Source: Amoebidium appalachense
Lineage: Eukaryota > Ichthyosporea
Length of the DNA: 64,000 bases
NCBI GenBank assembly: GCA_963693365.1
Contig: CAVNZM010000008.1
Span: 7,936,001-8,000,000 of the forward strand
Direction: 5' to 3'
A program made the position numbers and the translations under genes. The notes below the pieces were generated by a model. That model had not been told where the DNA came from, did not search any database, and saw nothing but the letters and a program-made list of their open reading frames with translations. Below, piece by piece: positions 13,128 to 22,946 of this stretch. The stretch's first letter is position 1; every line of letters begins with the position of its first letter.

Positions 13128-13468
13128 CATGCGTGGGTGGTGTGCCTGTGTGTGTGCGTGCGTGTGCGCATGGGTGGTGTGCGTGTGCGTGTGCGTGTAC
13201 GAATGGGTGTGATTGTAAGGCCGTACCCATATATATCAGTGTGATCAAGTAGGGTGAATACCAGGATGTGCATGCATCTCCTTTCTGGAAAAAAAAAATG
13301 TTTGGTCGATCAATGCACATTCGCAGAAAAATGGCGTGTGTGCACGCAGTGCATTCCCCCCACCATCACCCACCTCGAGACTGCTAGTAGAGACCCATCG
13401 CCGCTAAACGACAGACAGTGGATAGCCTCGGGCGTATAGTCCACAAATCGGCACCGATGAACCTCCAT
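775..13468 (-). CDS. UTP4: UTP4/cirhin orthologue, exons 1-16 (3' end outside window)
   Basis: WD40 protein of the t-UTP/UTP-A subcomplex of the small-subunit processome, acting in the nucleolus in pre-18S rRNA processing (known for the family). The sixteen exons listed separately join with fully consistent codon phase to 518 codons without a stop. Order and content follow human UTP4 nearly one to one: the start [61 protein letters not shown], the [10 protein letters not shown] block and a C-terminal propeller blade ending [10 protein letters not shown]. Human UTP4 is 686 residues, so about 170 residues lie beyond position 1. Introns run from about 0.3 to 1.1 kb and most carry a C-run or other simple tract right after the donor. 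Orthology is very secure; individual boundaries rest on GT/AG and phase. Confidence 0.93.
1550..1648 (-). CDS. UTP4: UTP4 exon 15
   Basis: [20 protein letters not shown] then GDFDEHAAT; follows the Ser of exon 14 exactly as in the human EDSTKLFVAS segment. Confidence 0.9.
2168..2252 (-). CDS. UTP4: UTP4 exon 14
   Basis: [20 protein letters not shown] then CAFAPDS; ends in phase 1 so that Ser is completed by exon 15. C-run from +6 of the intron. Confidence 0.87.
2820..3205 (+). repeat. G-run-headed dispersed repeat, longest plus-strand copy
   Basis: Follows a G-run and opens GTTGAATGCGGAACACGG. Runs through the shared landmarks and continues to GAGCAACCATGCCCGG. The inverted copy at 39133-39508 has the same two ends, so the full element is about 380 bp. 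Confidence 0.82.
3273..3363 (+). repeat. G-run-headed dispersed repeat, truncated copy
   Basis: The 5' part only (GAATGTGGAACACGGTACG to AAGTATGCAACAT), then interrupted by a long G-run. Confidence 0.75.
3514..3612 (-). CDS. UTP4: UTP4 exon 13
   Basis: [20 protein letters not shown] then [13 protein letters not shown], 33 codons in phase 0, aligned with human ENIICSCISPCGSWIAYS. Confidence 0.9.
4291..4370 (-). CDS. UTP4: UTP4 exon 12
   Basis: [19 protein letters not shown] then VLLEFQPK. The acceptor GTGAAG is poor (a CA repeat precedes it) but is the only one giving the right phase and frame. This intron lacks a donor-side simple tract. Confidence 0.75.
4387..4586. repeat. (TG)n microsatellite in UTP4 intron 11
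   Basis: Two long TG blocks (about 4387-4438 and 4503-4560) separated by diverged TG/CATG sequence. Apparent Cys-Val reading frames here are repeat translations. Confidence 0.95.
4899..5060 (-). CDS. UTP4: UTP4 exon 11
   Basis: Longest exon seen (162 nt): [38 protein letters not shown]. Phase 1 at both ends; donor GTACAA with a C-run from +13. Confidence 0.92.
5520..5628 (-). CDS. UTP4: UTP4 exon 10
   Basis: [20 protein letters not shown] then STLLVSG; matches the human WVRTKPFQHHTHDVRTVAHS block. Ends in phase 1; the donor is the first unit of a TG repeat. Confidence 0.92.
5949..6022. repeat. (GCAG)n microsatellite in UTP4 intron 9
   Basis: Tetranucleotide tract with one interruption near 5995. 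Confidence 0.95.
6220..6297 (-). CDS. UTP4: UTP4 exon 9
   Basis: [19 protein letters not shown] to VTVTEAE, phase 0 at both ends; donor GTGTGC leads into (TG)n and (GGGT)n. Confidence 0.9.
6702..6782 (-). CDS. UTP4: UTP4 exon 8
   Basis: [19 protein letters not shown] to FVVNE, phase 0 at both ends. Continues the QFWD motif split across the exon 7/8 junction. A C-run begins at +8 of the intron. Confidence 0.92.
7354..7487 (+). repeat. G-run-headed dispersed repeat, truncated copy
   Basis: Bounded by G-runs on both sides. Has the GAATGCGGAACACGG head and ends just after AGCAGAGCCCATCCTCAGG. Lies antisense in UTP4 intron 7. Confidence 0.8.
7537..7579 (-). CDS. UTP4: UTP4 exon 7
   Basis: Only 43 nt: [15 protein letters not shown], matching SDGTIISVDSAGKVQ. 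Donor GTTAGT is followed within 8 nt by a C-run of about 40. Confidence 0.88.
7818..7985 (+). repeat. G-run-headed dispersed repeat, diverged copy
   Basis: Diverged member (TTAGAATGTATTACTATAG head after a G-run; GAGTTTGAACCCATTCACC tail) in UTP4 intron 6. Confidence 0.6.
8094..8169 (-). CDS. UTP4: UTP4 exon 6
   Basis: [14 protein letters not shown] and [10 protein letters not shown]; acceptor TTTTCTGCAG, donor GTCGGT (weak), phase 2 at the end. Aligns with the human KCIVWGVAFL segment. Confidence 0.88.
8261..8447 (+). repeat. G-run-headed dispersed repeat
   Basis: Head GTTTGCATGCGTCAAAAAG; then the same order of landmarks as the copies at 406 and 43368; ends at a new G-run. Confidence 0.8.
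9029..9121 (-). CDS. UTP4: UTP4 exon 5
   Basis: [20 protein letters not shown] followed by INLWNAQT; phase 1 at both ends. The donor runs straight into a (GGGT)n tract. Confidence 0.92.
9622..9880 (+). repeat. G-run-headed dispersed repeat
   Basis: Near-identical to 2820-3110 apart from a small deletion after CATACACGA; interrupted by a G-run after GGTTGCTTATG. Confidence 0.82.
9997..10150 (-). CDS. UTP4: UTP4 exon 4
   Basis: Acceptor CCACCACAG then [15 protein letters not shown] nearer AG would drop ETLDSQ, which aligns with the human AMDAFGGPIW region, so the outer acceptor is chosen. Contains [15 protein letters not shown]; ends in phase 1. Confidence 0.92.
10795..11011 (+). repeat. G-run-headed dispersed repeat
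   Basis: Same subfamily and same small deletion as the copies at 7354 and 9622, so these three share a more recent ancestor. Confidence 0.82.
11420..11539 (-). CDS. UTP4: UTP4 exon 3
   Basis: Forty codons, phase 0 at both ends, carrying [20 protein letters not shown], the most diagnostic cirhin block. The intron after it begins with a T-run and then a G-run about 15 nt past the donor. Confidence 0.93.
11951..12006. repeat. (AT)n microsatellite
   Basis: About 28 AT units in UTP4 intron 2, next to a C-run. Confidence 0.95.
12230..12284 (-). CDS. UTP4: UTP4 exon 2
   Basis: Acceptor GTGTGTGCAG; donor GTGCGT. Encodes [19 protein letters not shown] with the split Arg shared with exon 1; ends in phase 0. 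Matches the first blade's EIYNL segment. Confidence 0.9.
13374..13468 (-). CDS. UTP4: UTP4 exon 1
   Basis: Starts at ATG 13468 (MEVHRCRF, aligned with the family N-terminus VHRVRF) and ends at donor GTGGGTG in phase 2 after LLAVS. An in-frame leader continues upstream of the ATG but lacks family similarity. Confidence 0.88.
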
Positions 13469-14181
13469 GTTTACAAATCCACACCAGGTTGCACCTGTCA
13501 TAGCCAATCTTCCATCAGATGACCCTTTAGTTTGACAAGCACGGGAGATTAGGGAGGGCAGAGAAGGGGGGGGAGGGGGAGGGGGGTTGAATGTGTCTTT
13601 AAGTACGAAGTAAACATAAACAACGGATAACACGATGCAGAGCGCAACCCATAGATAAAGAGTATGGATAATAACCAGAGCCCATCCCCGGGGGGGCGGG
13701 GGGGGGGCAGGTTATCCACAGGGGGTGAAGGTGGGGGGAGGAAGATGGGGAGGAGGGGGGGAGGGGGGGGGGGGTGGGGCGGGGGAGTTGTAGTGCATGT
13801 ATGTGGGTGTGTTCGAGTGCCTGCAGATTATGCACGGTTACAAATGCTCACAAGAAATAGCAGAAAAAATATATTAGTTGGAAAAAATTCCCGCAAAAGA
13901 AAGAAAAACCAAAGAAGGTCGGCCAAATTCACTGTCCCACGGTGCAGTGGAGTGAGCGTTGTAGAGCTTGCGGTTGGAAGATGTGTGACGGGAGTGGAAG
14001 GGGGGAGAGAAGGGCCGAAGGGGGAGGGGGGGGGGGGGGGGGGGGGAGCTGGGGGAGGAAGAAGTGTCTTGTGTGTGTTTTTGTAAGTGGGTGTGTGCTT
14101 GCAAGTATGTGGGTTCATATGTGCGGTGCGTGCATGCAAGTGTGTGTACGTGTGTGTCCGTGGGTGGTGAGGAGGGTGCGG

Positions 14182-14226
<45 letters not shown>

Positions 14227-15605
14227 CGGTATCGTGTGCGCATGTGCCTGTACTCGCGCGCGTATGTGCGTGTGAGTGTGTATGTGTGGGTGTTTGTGAA
14301 GCGAAGTGTGCATAATTATGTGGGGGGGAAGAGGGGGGAGAGGGTGGGAGGGTTTGTCTGTGTGAATAGGGTGGGGGTGGGAAAGGCGTGCCTGTCGAAG
14401 AGGTCGACGTGCGGAGGAGTCGAGGGTTTGTGGGGGGGGGGGCGAGGGAAGGGGGGAGGAGGCTGCGGAGGGGAGCGGGAGAGGGGGGAGAAGGAGTCCA
14501 GCACGTTTGAGGGTGGTGGTGGGTGCAGTATACACGGGGGGCAAGGGGGGAGGGGGGGGGGGGGGGGAGGGAGCGGGGGGTTGAGGAGGGGGAGGGGGGG
14601 TAGGGCAGGAGAGGTGGGGAGGGGGGGAGGAGGGGGGGGGGGAGGGGGGGGGTACGAGTAAGCAATCCGAGGCTAATTTGACAGCCAAAGGTAAACATGA
14701 CATTGCACGTACCTGGGGTAACTTGAAAAGACGTAAATCCAGTGACCACTCCTCTCGCCAGACAGTATTATATATAACGCTGCCCTATAATGCACAAAAT
14801 GACGGCCCAAATAAGGGAGCAGGCTACCAGTTGCTATTTATTTCTCTTTGGGTGATGTTGCTAAACATGCACCTACCCAAAAGCTATCCTAAAAAGCGTG
14901 TTCTGGTTATTAAAAAAATGACTATGTAACTGGCAACTTCTGTATATGCTTATACACACGCGCATCGGGCGGAAGTAGCGTCAAATCTCAGTCATGGAAC
15001 AAACATCAGGCTGGGCTGTGAACTTCTACTCTTCTACTGTAATAAACAGCCGGAGTATCACACACGCACGTGCGCTCTGAGGGCGGGAGGCTGCCCAGTC
15101 TGCACATGTACACGTGACCAATGGAATCACTTGATGACGTCATATTTAGCCCAAAAAGGCTATTACGCATGGTGCGCATTCCACCGGCAGCAAGGCCAAT
15201 AGTCTCCGAGGCCTTGACCCGTTGATCGACAGGCTCGAGTCACGGCCGTGGCAGGCTGGCAGTGAGTCAAATGGTCAAAAAAAAGAAAGAAAAAGCATAC
15301 AGCCAGCCTGGCTCTCCCTCTCCTCAGCCCGACAGCTATTTAGCTCAGTTACCCTTTCAGACAGAGCTCTAAGCAGGGAAACCCGGACCTATTTGGAGAA
15401 CGGTGCCTGTGAAAGACACACGTCAGAGCTTGTAAGCCGTCGACGTCTATGCTTTACAATGCATTGAATCATATTTAAAGACACACCCCTCCATCCTTCT
15501 ATTAGACTTACATTTATTCGCACTTTTGTCTTCCCGGCATGTGAATATGGTTTACCCCTTCTCGCCGCTTGGATCAAGAAAGAGAGAACTAGAGCGCTTA
15601 AACCC
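13469..15605. other. UTP4 upstream region, no gene recognised
   Basis: 13.7-14.66 kb is G-rich with a 33-bp G-run near 14194 and TG-rich segments. From 14.66 kb composition becomes ordinary; a TGACGTCA palindrome (CRE-like) lies near 15133. No coding sequence I can support. Confidence 0.5.
13587..13690 (+). repeat. G-run-headed dispersed repeat, truncated
   Basis: Head TTGAATGTGTCTTTAAGTACG to AGAGCCCATCC, lying just upstream of the UTP4 start codon, so in or near its 5' UTR or promoter. Confidence 0.7.
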
Positions 15606-16458
15606 TTGGCAAATTTCCTTGAAGCAGAAGTTGCCTCCTTTCTATCTAACAACTGTTGTAAACCTGGGCCTGTAACGCTCTCGATATATGGTCTGGTCCC
15701 AATAGCTGCTAGAGTATCCTATCTCGCGCTGAAATTCAATAAGCACATAAGCCGCTTAAAGAAGTATTTGCCCTCCCACCCTCTCTTCTCTATCCGACCT
15801 GTCCCCTCCTCACCTCTCCCCTCTTTCCTCCCCTCTCTCTCCCCTTCTCCCCTGGGCACAAATACAAATAAACCCCGCAATAGTGTGTGTGTGACTTTGG
15901 ACTGCCACTTACTTATTAAACATGTACACAATCACAAGATAATCACGCAATATAACAAATGGAAAAAGATACCAAACGACACTAGACCCGATGAAAGCAT
16001 ACACCTTGAAAAACTAAGCCTTATGTCTCGTTTTATATATACTGACCGCCTCAACCATATTGCCAAATATGGCACTCGCAAGTGTATAACACCTAAATAC
16101 ATATTACCTTCCTGTAGAACTGGTCTTTCTCTAGCTGATGGTATTATTGATCAATTACCACGCTTTTACTGTACACGTGCTATACAGTGGAGATCTAATA
16201 AGTATAAGGTGGCATCATTTGCATGCCCAAACAACACACACACACACCAGTTTAACCGGTCATGTATCGCCAAATGTAGTTTGATAGACCACATAATACC
16301 GCAACACACACACGTCACATTCACAACAGACACCCAGAAAGATAGCCTACCTGTAAATTACAACATCCTTGATTTTATACTAAACACGCGTAACTACGAC
16401 CTGTCTATTAGATGTATTGATTGGCTTGAGAAACACATCACTACAAAATTATAGCGCA

Positions 16459-16527
<69 letters not shown>

Positions 16528-16559
16528 CCAGCTGATACCGAGTGTCCCGAGGGGAGCCC

Positions 16560-16621
<62 letters not shown>
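15606..16621 (+). mobile_element. Probable 3' fragment of a non-LTR (LINE-type) retrotransposon
   Basis: An open frame ends at a stop at 16452-16454 and is followed by a short 3' segment, a (CA)n tract and a 58-nt poly(A) at 16564-16621. The frame's last 90 residues have the spaced Cys/His pattern (FNRSCIAKCSLIDH) and the closing YNILDFILNTRNYDLSIRC that I associate with C-termini of LINE reverse-transcriptase proteins. That attribution is from memory of the family style, not an alignment. Without the RT motif (YxDD) in view it is at most a 5'-truncated copy. No target-site duplication was found. The first in-frame ATG is used only as a marker; the true upstream limit is unknown. Confidence 0.45.
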
Positions 16622-16622
<1 letters not shown>

Positions 16623-17262
16623 GGGGAACCCCAACTAATTGATTTCTCCTTGTAGTCTTTATGGTGTCTCGTAGAGAAAGTAAACCCTGATATATAGTCA
16701 CCACCCGACATCTATGTACGTGATCATGATATACCGCTGAGGGGATATTCCGAGCAAAACCCCCCCCCCCCATACCTGAGACTGGTTCTCTTTGCCTCGA
16801 GTAAACAGCGTAAACCCCCTGAATCATATCGGTGCCGCATAGTTTAAGTCAGAAAAGAAAAAGGCGTTCAAAGATAGCTTGCTGTTGCTCCCACGGTAGC
16901 AGCTATGTTTTCGGTTCTACAGATACCCTTTAGTGCATTCAATCTAACAGTCCGAGTTCGTGCCTGCACATGTTGCCAATAGCCAGCTTAGGAGGAGTTC
17001 TAGAGCGTCACGGGACCGATTACATGGGCGGTCTTCTAACCATGTCCTGCATATCCCGTGATATCATGTTGCACAGAAATAGCGCAATGAAGTGTTTCGG
17101 TAACAAGCAGGAAGATGTCCTGAAAACGTGTACGCATAGTAGAGCTGAGAATCTTGGCACTACTAAATGCACTTGCAGATCTCCAAACGACTGAACATAC
17201 GTAGCCCCAGGAAGGAGGAAGGGGGCAGGGTAATCAGGGGCGATGCCGCAGAGAGGGGGGAA

Positions 17263-17296
<34 letters not shown>

Positions 17297-18280
17297 CTAA
17301 ATATGTTCAAATGGTTCACCGGCTCTTGTTTTGTTCACGTTGTAGCTGACTGCAAAAAAGTCAAAGCAGGCATCATATCAACACGTTTTCACGAGCGGAC
17401 CATCCGGAGATAATTCTACGCGTGGCTGCATCTTAGATGCTTGTTCAAGTGTTGACTGGGCCATGAAATTTTAGGTTTTTTTTAATATATCATAGTAAAA
17501 CAGTAGAACTTCGAGACCATGGCCGTTCGAGAAGCACACGCTGCATAGTTTCCCTTTTCACTCGAGCTTTGGTGTAATTTTCATTGACCTAAGAGATGCT
17601 CATCTCGGTTCCCGATCGAGTGCCCTTTGTAGCGGCAAAACCAAAAAGACACTATTAGGAGGCCGTAAAACCTGTTTGTTTAGGGCCGTATAATACTTTT
17701 TTTTTTTTTTTTTTTTTACCGCCTCGCCAGCTAAGGCGTAGTGGCCATGGGCGGGCTGCTGGGTGAGACCTGGAGACTGAAGATGATTGGTCGAGCGTGC
17801 ATCACTATATCTTATAGGTTGGCCAATCAACGTGCTTCTTTTTAATGATCAAAATTTACTTCCCCCCTCATAAGTTACCTCCGATCTCCATTCACCTCCA
17901 GCTTTGAACTTCGAAGTTTGAAGGAATACAGTATGCTAGTACGTACAGTACACTGTAAGACGGGGGAAGTCGTTCTTGTAAGGATATCAAAAATGGGTTT
18001 TTAAATATTTTTATTTTGCTTTGTGTGTGGAAATTATGTATGTCGTTCATCTCTTCTACCCGCGATTCATCAGGTCCCGAAATTTCTTGCGCAGGGCAGC
18101 AGCCCTTCTCAATAAGTTACCCCAGCAGTTAGCATGCCCTAATGAACGGCTGGTGCGCCAATTTGTCACAGTCACTGTCACGACAAAATAAAACGGACAA
18201 AAAAACGATGATACATAGTGGGCCCAGTGAACTTCTGTTACAGCTTTTCTCTCTACCACAGTTTCCCCACTGGTACATAC
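16622..18280. other. Intergenic, no gene recognised
   Basis: Mostly ordinary composition, with a C10 run near 16760, a G-run near 17260-17295 and a T-run near 17697. No conserved coding segment seen. Confidence 0.5.
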
Positions 18281-18424
18281 CTGAAAAATTAAATCTAACA
18301 AGCGTATACTGCAGTATATAATAGAATATAGGCAGCGCCGAGAAGAAGGAGGGATACTATCAGTGGCGAAGTCCCTACGCCGTTTCACATCCCCAGAAGC
18401 ATCAGTCGAATTCGACAGCCACAT
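18281..18424 (-). CDS. Possible first exon of an unknown gene
   Basis: Opens at ATG 18424 (MWLSNSTDASGDVKRRRD) and runs 48 codons to a strong donor CAG/GTATGT in phase 0. No downstream exon in phase could be identified. It would be divergent from the ORF at 18518, sharing a gap of under 100 bp. No family recognised. Confidence 0.3.
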
Positions 18425-18517
18425 GTCCGCTTTGACATGTTTACATTGGATTCAACTACATGTTCCTACCAATTCACCTTACAATTGTAGCTGCTCCTTG
18501 TTTATTTTAAGGTGAAA

Positions 18518-18946
18518 ATGCGCTTCTTCTCGTTCACAAAAGCATTCGGCCGCTCCTCATCCCTGTCCTCAACCGATTCCGCGCAGAATGACACCGAAGT
18601 TGAGATGGCAATCATTGTGAGCACAGACTCATTGGCTGGGGCCGCGGCTGGAAGCACAACGGTAGCACCTAGTTTTCTTCAAGATGTTATAACAACGACA
18701 ACTACAAGAGAAAACAGTGATTTGAATGAGATCTCAGTGAATGATTCGCAAAATGCACACAACAATCGTTCATCTCTTTCCAGCTGCAGCTCCTCTAGTT
18801 CGGAAGAGGAGGAGGAGGTGATGATGTTCAACAACACCACGACCGGTGTTTACAGAGCGATGATCTCGTCTACTTTTGTGACAAAACCCATGCAGCAGTC
18901 TCATGGAGCGACAAATGAAGAGAGATTTATCGAGATCCAACTGTGA
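18518..18946 (+). CDS. Hypothetical Ser/acidic-rich protein, intronless
   Basis: About 142 residues from MRFFSFTKAFGRSS; another ATG lies two codons upstream at 18512. The N-terminus is basic/aromatic; the middle is Ser/Thr-rich, with a Ser run then five Glu (about residues 90-103); the C-terminus is NEERFIEIQL. No domain recognised. The low-complexity content could arise by chance, but codon usage is not that of the surrounding microsatellites and the frame is free of repeat tracts. Confidence 0.4.
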   Translation: MRFFSFTKAFGRSSSLSSTDSAQNDTEVEMAIIVSTDSLAGAAAGSTTVAPSFLQDVITTTTTRENSDLNEISVNDSQNAHNNRSSLSSCSSSSSEEEEEVMMFNNTTTGVYRAMISSTFVTKPMQQSHGATNEERFIEIQL

Positions 18947-19673
18947 TGTGTTTTGTTTTTTGCCTGAATGAGATCTAGCTTGAGGCTGGGGCTGAGTGGT
19001 TAAGTTCCGAATGGTGTGGTGATGTAGTAGTAGATTGGGACTGAATCGTCGTTATTTTATTGAATGAATTCTGAAAGCAAGGAAGATGCTTTCTGCTGAA
19101 ATGCATGAATGTGCTTAATGATTTTAATAACTGTTGTGAACATGACTCATTGAATCCGTTTCGTGAAACGTGCAGTTACTATGTACTAATAATTTGGAGA
19201 ATTGTATCAAATTGATGTCCTTTACATAGTCGATTTCCTTTTTTACAACTGGAGGGTTTCTGGTGAACTGATGAAAATACACTCATATGCAGTACAGTAT
19301 CTGAGCCAAAAATAATTTAAATTGTTCAACAACCGTGTTTTGTGTTCGCAATGCAATGTTCCTGTTAGGGCCTTGTGCCAAGGTTTGTGTTCGGGGTGTG
19401 CATCATGTCGGCCCAGGGAGCCTCGGTGAATTATCATCAAAACACGACCGGTGCATGGGGGGGGGGGGGGGGGGGGGGAGGGGGGGGGGACAGGTCATGC
19501 GGACACGTGCATGCATGTGTGTGTACATGTGGTGTGTGCGCGCGTGTGTGCGCATGCGTGTGGGCGTGAGTGAGTGTGTGTGTGTGCACGTGTATTAGGT
19601 TACACCAGGGTGGGTGCAAAATGGGTGGGTCGACAGTAATTTTTTTCTTTTCTTTTCTTTTTCTTTCTTTCTT

Positions 19674-19724
<51 letters not shown>

Positions 19725-20369
19725 TTTTTTTTTTTTGGTGGTGGTGGTGGTGGTTGGTGGTGGTTGGTGGTGGTGGTAGCGGTAAGGGAGGGGGGGGGGG
19801 GGGGGGGGGGGGGGGGTGGCACAGAAAAGTAGCAAGGATAAAAAATCGGGAGGATGGGGATTTACTTCACCGCAAGGTTGGATGATAGTGAAGGGAACAG
19901 CCCCTTGGAGATTCAAGCCGCCCATGTAAAAAAAAAAAAAAAAAAAAAAACTTACAGAATAATAATAAAAAAATTTGCATTGCATGCATGCCATAATACC
20001 ACGAATTCTACAGCCAATCATAAACATGTCACCCAGCCAGGCAAAGTTACAAGAAAAGTACACATTCCCAAGCCCTGTGAAATGGCTCTCCGAGCCATAG
20101 AAAGGCCATTATGTCACAGCTGAACATGAATATAAACCCTCTGATGATTATTATTACAGTAACAGTACACCTCCTGAGGAAGAAGGAGGTAATGTTTCAG
20201 CGGTCAGAACTTCACAGAATGTGCCTACGCATCGTAGCTAGGCGCGACTGCAACAATGGCCTAGACATCTAGGTACAAACCTATACTCAGCAAACACTAC
20301 TATTAATACCGTATCATATACACAACATCCATGTCCTAAGATAAACACAAATATAAAAAAGCTGGGAGC
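18947..20369. other. Intergenic with microsatellites
   Basis: Contains a G-run (19458-19478), TG-rich sequence, a composite (CTTT)n/(CT)n/T-run/(GGT)n block (about 19640-19780), another G-run and an A-run at 19927. No gene seen. Confidence 0.5.
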
Positions 20370-20375
20370 TTTATT
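20370..20375 (-). terminator. AATAAA polyadenylation signal
   Basis: AATAAA on the minus strand about 100 nt past the stop codon of the two-exon gene ending at 20473. Confidence 0.5.
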
Positions 20376-20472
20376 TGACAACAACAAGATGGGAAGCCAA
20401 CTGACGTTGACGGCAAGCCATGAACTGGATTTCCGTTAAAACAACACGGGAAAAAAAAAAGAAAAAATAAAT

Positions 20473-20692
20473 TTAGTCAGGCTGATCGTGACCTGCAGAG
20501 TAGAAGTCCTCGTTGTCGCTCTCTGAGTCCAAACAGAAGCTGCCGGTGACTGTGTGCATGCCTGCATGCGGTGGTTGCTCCATGCGCTGTCGGGGCTGCG
20601 AGAGTATCTGTTGCGTATGTTACGTGTATTCAAGTTATCATGATGTGTAGTGAGTGTGCGTGGGTGTGCGAGCGTGTGTGCGTGACGTGTGC

Positions 20693-20760
<68 letters not shown>

Positions 20761-20873
20761 ACGCGCGCGAGTCCGTGCGTGCGTGCGTGTGTGTGCGCGC
20801 GCGTGCGTGCACGCGTGTGTGTGCGCATGTGTGCGTGCGTGTGTGTGCGCATGTGTGCGTGTGTGTGTGTCAC

Positions 20874-20924
<51 letters not shown>

Positions 20925-21812
20925 CGCGCACGTGCGCATGTTTACAGTGTGCATCCATTATGCAATTGATAAGATGTACCATAAAGGGGGGAAGGGGGGA
21001 GGGGGGGGGGGGGAGGGGGGGGAGGGGGGGGAAGAGGAGTGTGAGTGGATTTTCATGATCAGAAAACGGCATGGCCTGAAATGGGTTTCAGAGGTGGGTG
21101 TAACGGGGGAAATTATCATGATGAATGATATCTTCCTTCTTCCAACTTTTTGAAAGTCCCCAAGCTACGTGCAGGCACAGATATATAAAAAGTGGGACCG
21201 CAAGTGAAAATGAAAAGGCAATGCAAGGCAAAAATGAACGGACGGGAAACTGCAGGGATTTTATCGCAATGCCTTTCTTTTAGTTGAACTAATTAAAGGC
21301 CAAATTTCAAGAGAATCATATTGGGCATCAGATGCTAGAAGGATAAAATGGGGAGGAAGGAAGGCGAGGGGAGAGTGGGGTGGGGGGTACTGCAAGGGGG
21401 GGGGAGGGGGGGGGACCACGGGGGAAAACGCGGGGGAGGGGGGAGGGGGGGGGAGGGAGGGAGGGAGCGGGGGAGAGGGGTGTGTGTGTGTGGGGGGGGG
21501 GGGGGGAGGGGGGGGGTAATGGGGGAGGGGGGGGGGGGTAGGGGAGGCAAGTTTATATGACGTGCATTTATTGCAATTAATAAGGTAGAGGAGAGTATGG
21601 TATACTTACGTGGGAATCTCGAATTTGTGGGTGTGTACGTGTGTGGCACTCTGAATGTGGGTGCATGTGCGCTACGTGCGTTTGTCAGAAAAAGGGGGGG
21701 GAAGAGGAGAAGGGGGGAGGGGGGGGAGAGAATGAGAGAAAGAACCTTGGGCTCTGTTTGTGTGCATGTGCCACGGTGTGTGTATGTGTGTGTGTGTGTG
21801 TGTGTGTTTTTT

Positions 21813-21853
<41 letters not shown>

Positions 21854-22023
21854 CACCTAGTCCTAGGAGGAAAAACAAGGGATTTACGTTATGCTTTCCC
21901 CTCATTTCAAGTTGGTTGCATTTCTTTTATTTTCTTGCTTTCTTTCTCATCCCTATCCTTTTTTTATTCACTATGTAACTTTTGGAACCCCCCAGGGGGA
22001 GGAGAGGGACGGGTCGGGGCACG

Positions 22024-22063
<40 letters not shown>

Positions 22064-22946
22064 AAACATGCGCACACACCTGCATGCCCCGTGCAAGTGC
22101 GTTCTGCCTGCGAGAGCCCGCCACCTTCACGCTTGGCACGGTTGGGTACCCTGAAGGTGTACGCACTTCACGGTCAACCCCACCCCACAGATCCAGTTGC
22201 TTACCAATCACGCTCAAACGATGTTTTTTGGTGCGGCGAGAGAAAGGGATGTACACGGGCACACGCACAAACACACTCTTCCCCTCCCTCCCTGCTCCCA
22301 TGTTCGTCCCCACCCCAGCCCGTGGCCCCGCCTCCGTCCCCGCACCCACGTTCCCCCCTACTGCATTGGGTGCCCCTGGGTCTGCCGCAGTATTTTCCGA
22401 ATTTGCGGTGGGGGGGTTCATGACGGAGGTGTCAAAAGCGTTCCATATGACGGTAGAGACACGGCCGGCGTCAATCAGGGCATCAAACCCCGTCTTTGTG
22501 AAAAAGTAATCCCACGGCCACATGGCAGGGGGGACGTTCACGGAAATTTTTTCGCGGTTTTTCTCGAGCAGCTGGATAAAATTGTCGATGAGCGCGCACA
22601 ACCCGATGGGCTCTAGGGGGAAGAGATTGCGGGTACCCCACTCCGAGAGAAAAGCTCGAACCTCGTTTTCATTGTTGCAAACCCCCATCGCGTGCAAATT
22701 TGTCGCAATCTCGGCGACCATGAACAGGGGGTCTGGCAGGTGTGCGTGTCGGGTTGGCGCCATGCGGCGAACGAAAAAGCGACCGTGGCATCCGTTTGAA
22801 CAACGGGTGAGGTCCGAGGGGGGCTTTGGGCAATTTTCACGCCATTTGATGGAAAATTCGCCTGGGTAGTCCCCGAAGAGTAGGTAGGCGTGGGATTTGA
22901 AGTTGGCCAGGCTCGGCCGTGGGTCTTCGTTGAGTGAGCTTGACAT
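20473..22946 (-). CDS. Unknown two-exon protein (333 aa predicted)
   Basis: Exon 1 is 22080-22946 (ATG 22946; 289 codons; donor CAG/GTGTGTG, phase 0). Exon 2 is 20473-20607 (acceptor CGCAACAG, 44 codons plus TAA). The joined frame is open. The N-terminal 180 residues look globular, with conserved-style Cys/His and Trp ([33 protein letters not shown]). A Gly/Ala-rich linker follows, then a basic stretch ([17 protein letters not shown]) and an acidic C-terminus [19 protein letters not shown]. No family recognised. The 1.47-kb intron has a C-run beginning 15 nt after the donor. A candidate 41-nt exon near 21615-21655 with a GTAAGT donor would shift exon 2 to another frame; I prefer the two-exon model because of the acidic tail and the poly(A) signal. 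Confidence 0.6.
20692..20935. repeat. (TG)n microsatellite block
   Basis: Two long TG runs separated by diverged TGCG units, in the intron of the two-exon unknown gene. Confidence 0.95.

Noticed and set aside
900-14700. Many long open frames rich in Pro, Gly, Cys-Val or Thr-His
   Set aside because: They are translations of G/C-runs and CA/TG tracts and lack conserved protein sequence; only segments joining in phase to UTP4 were kept.
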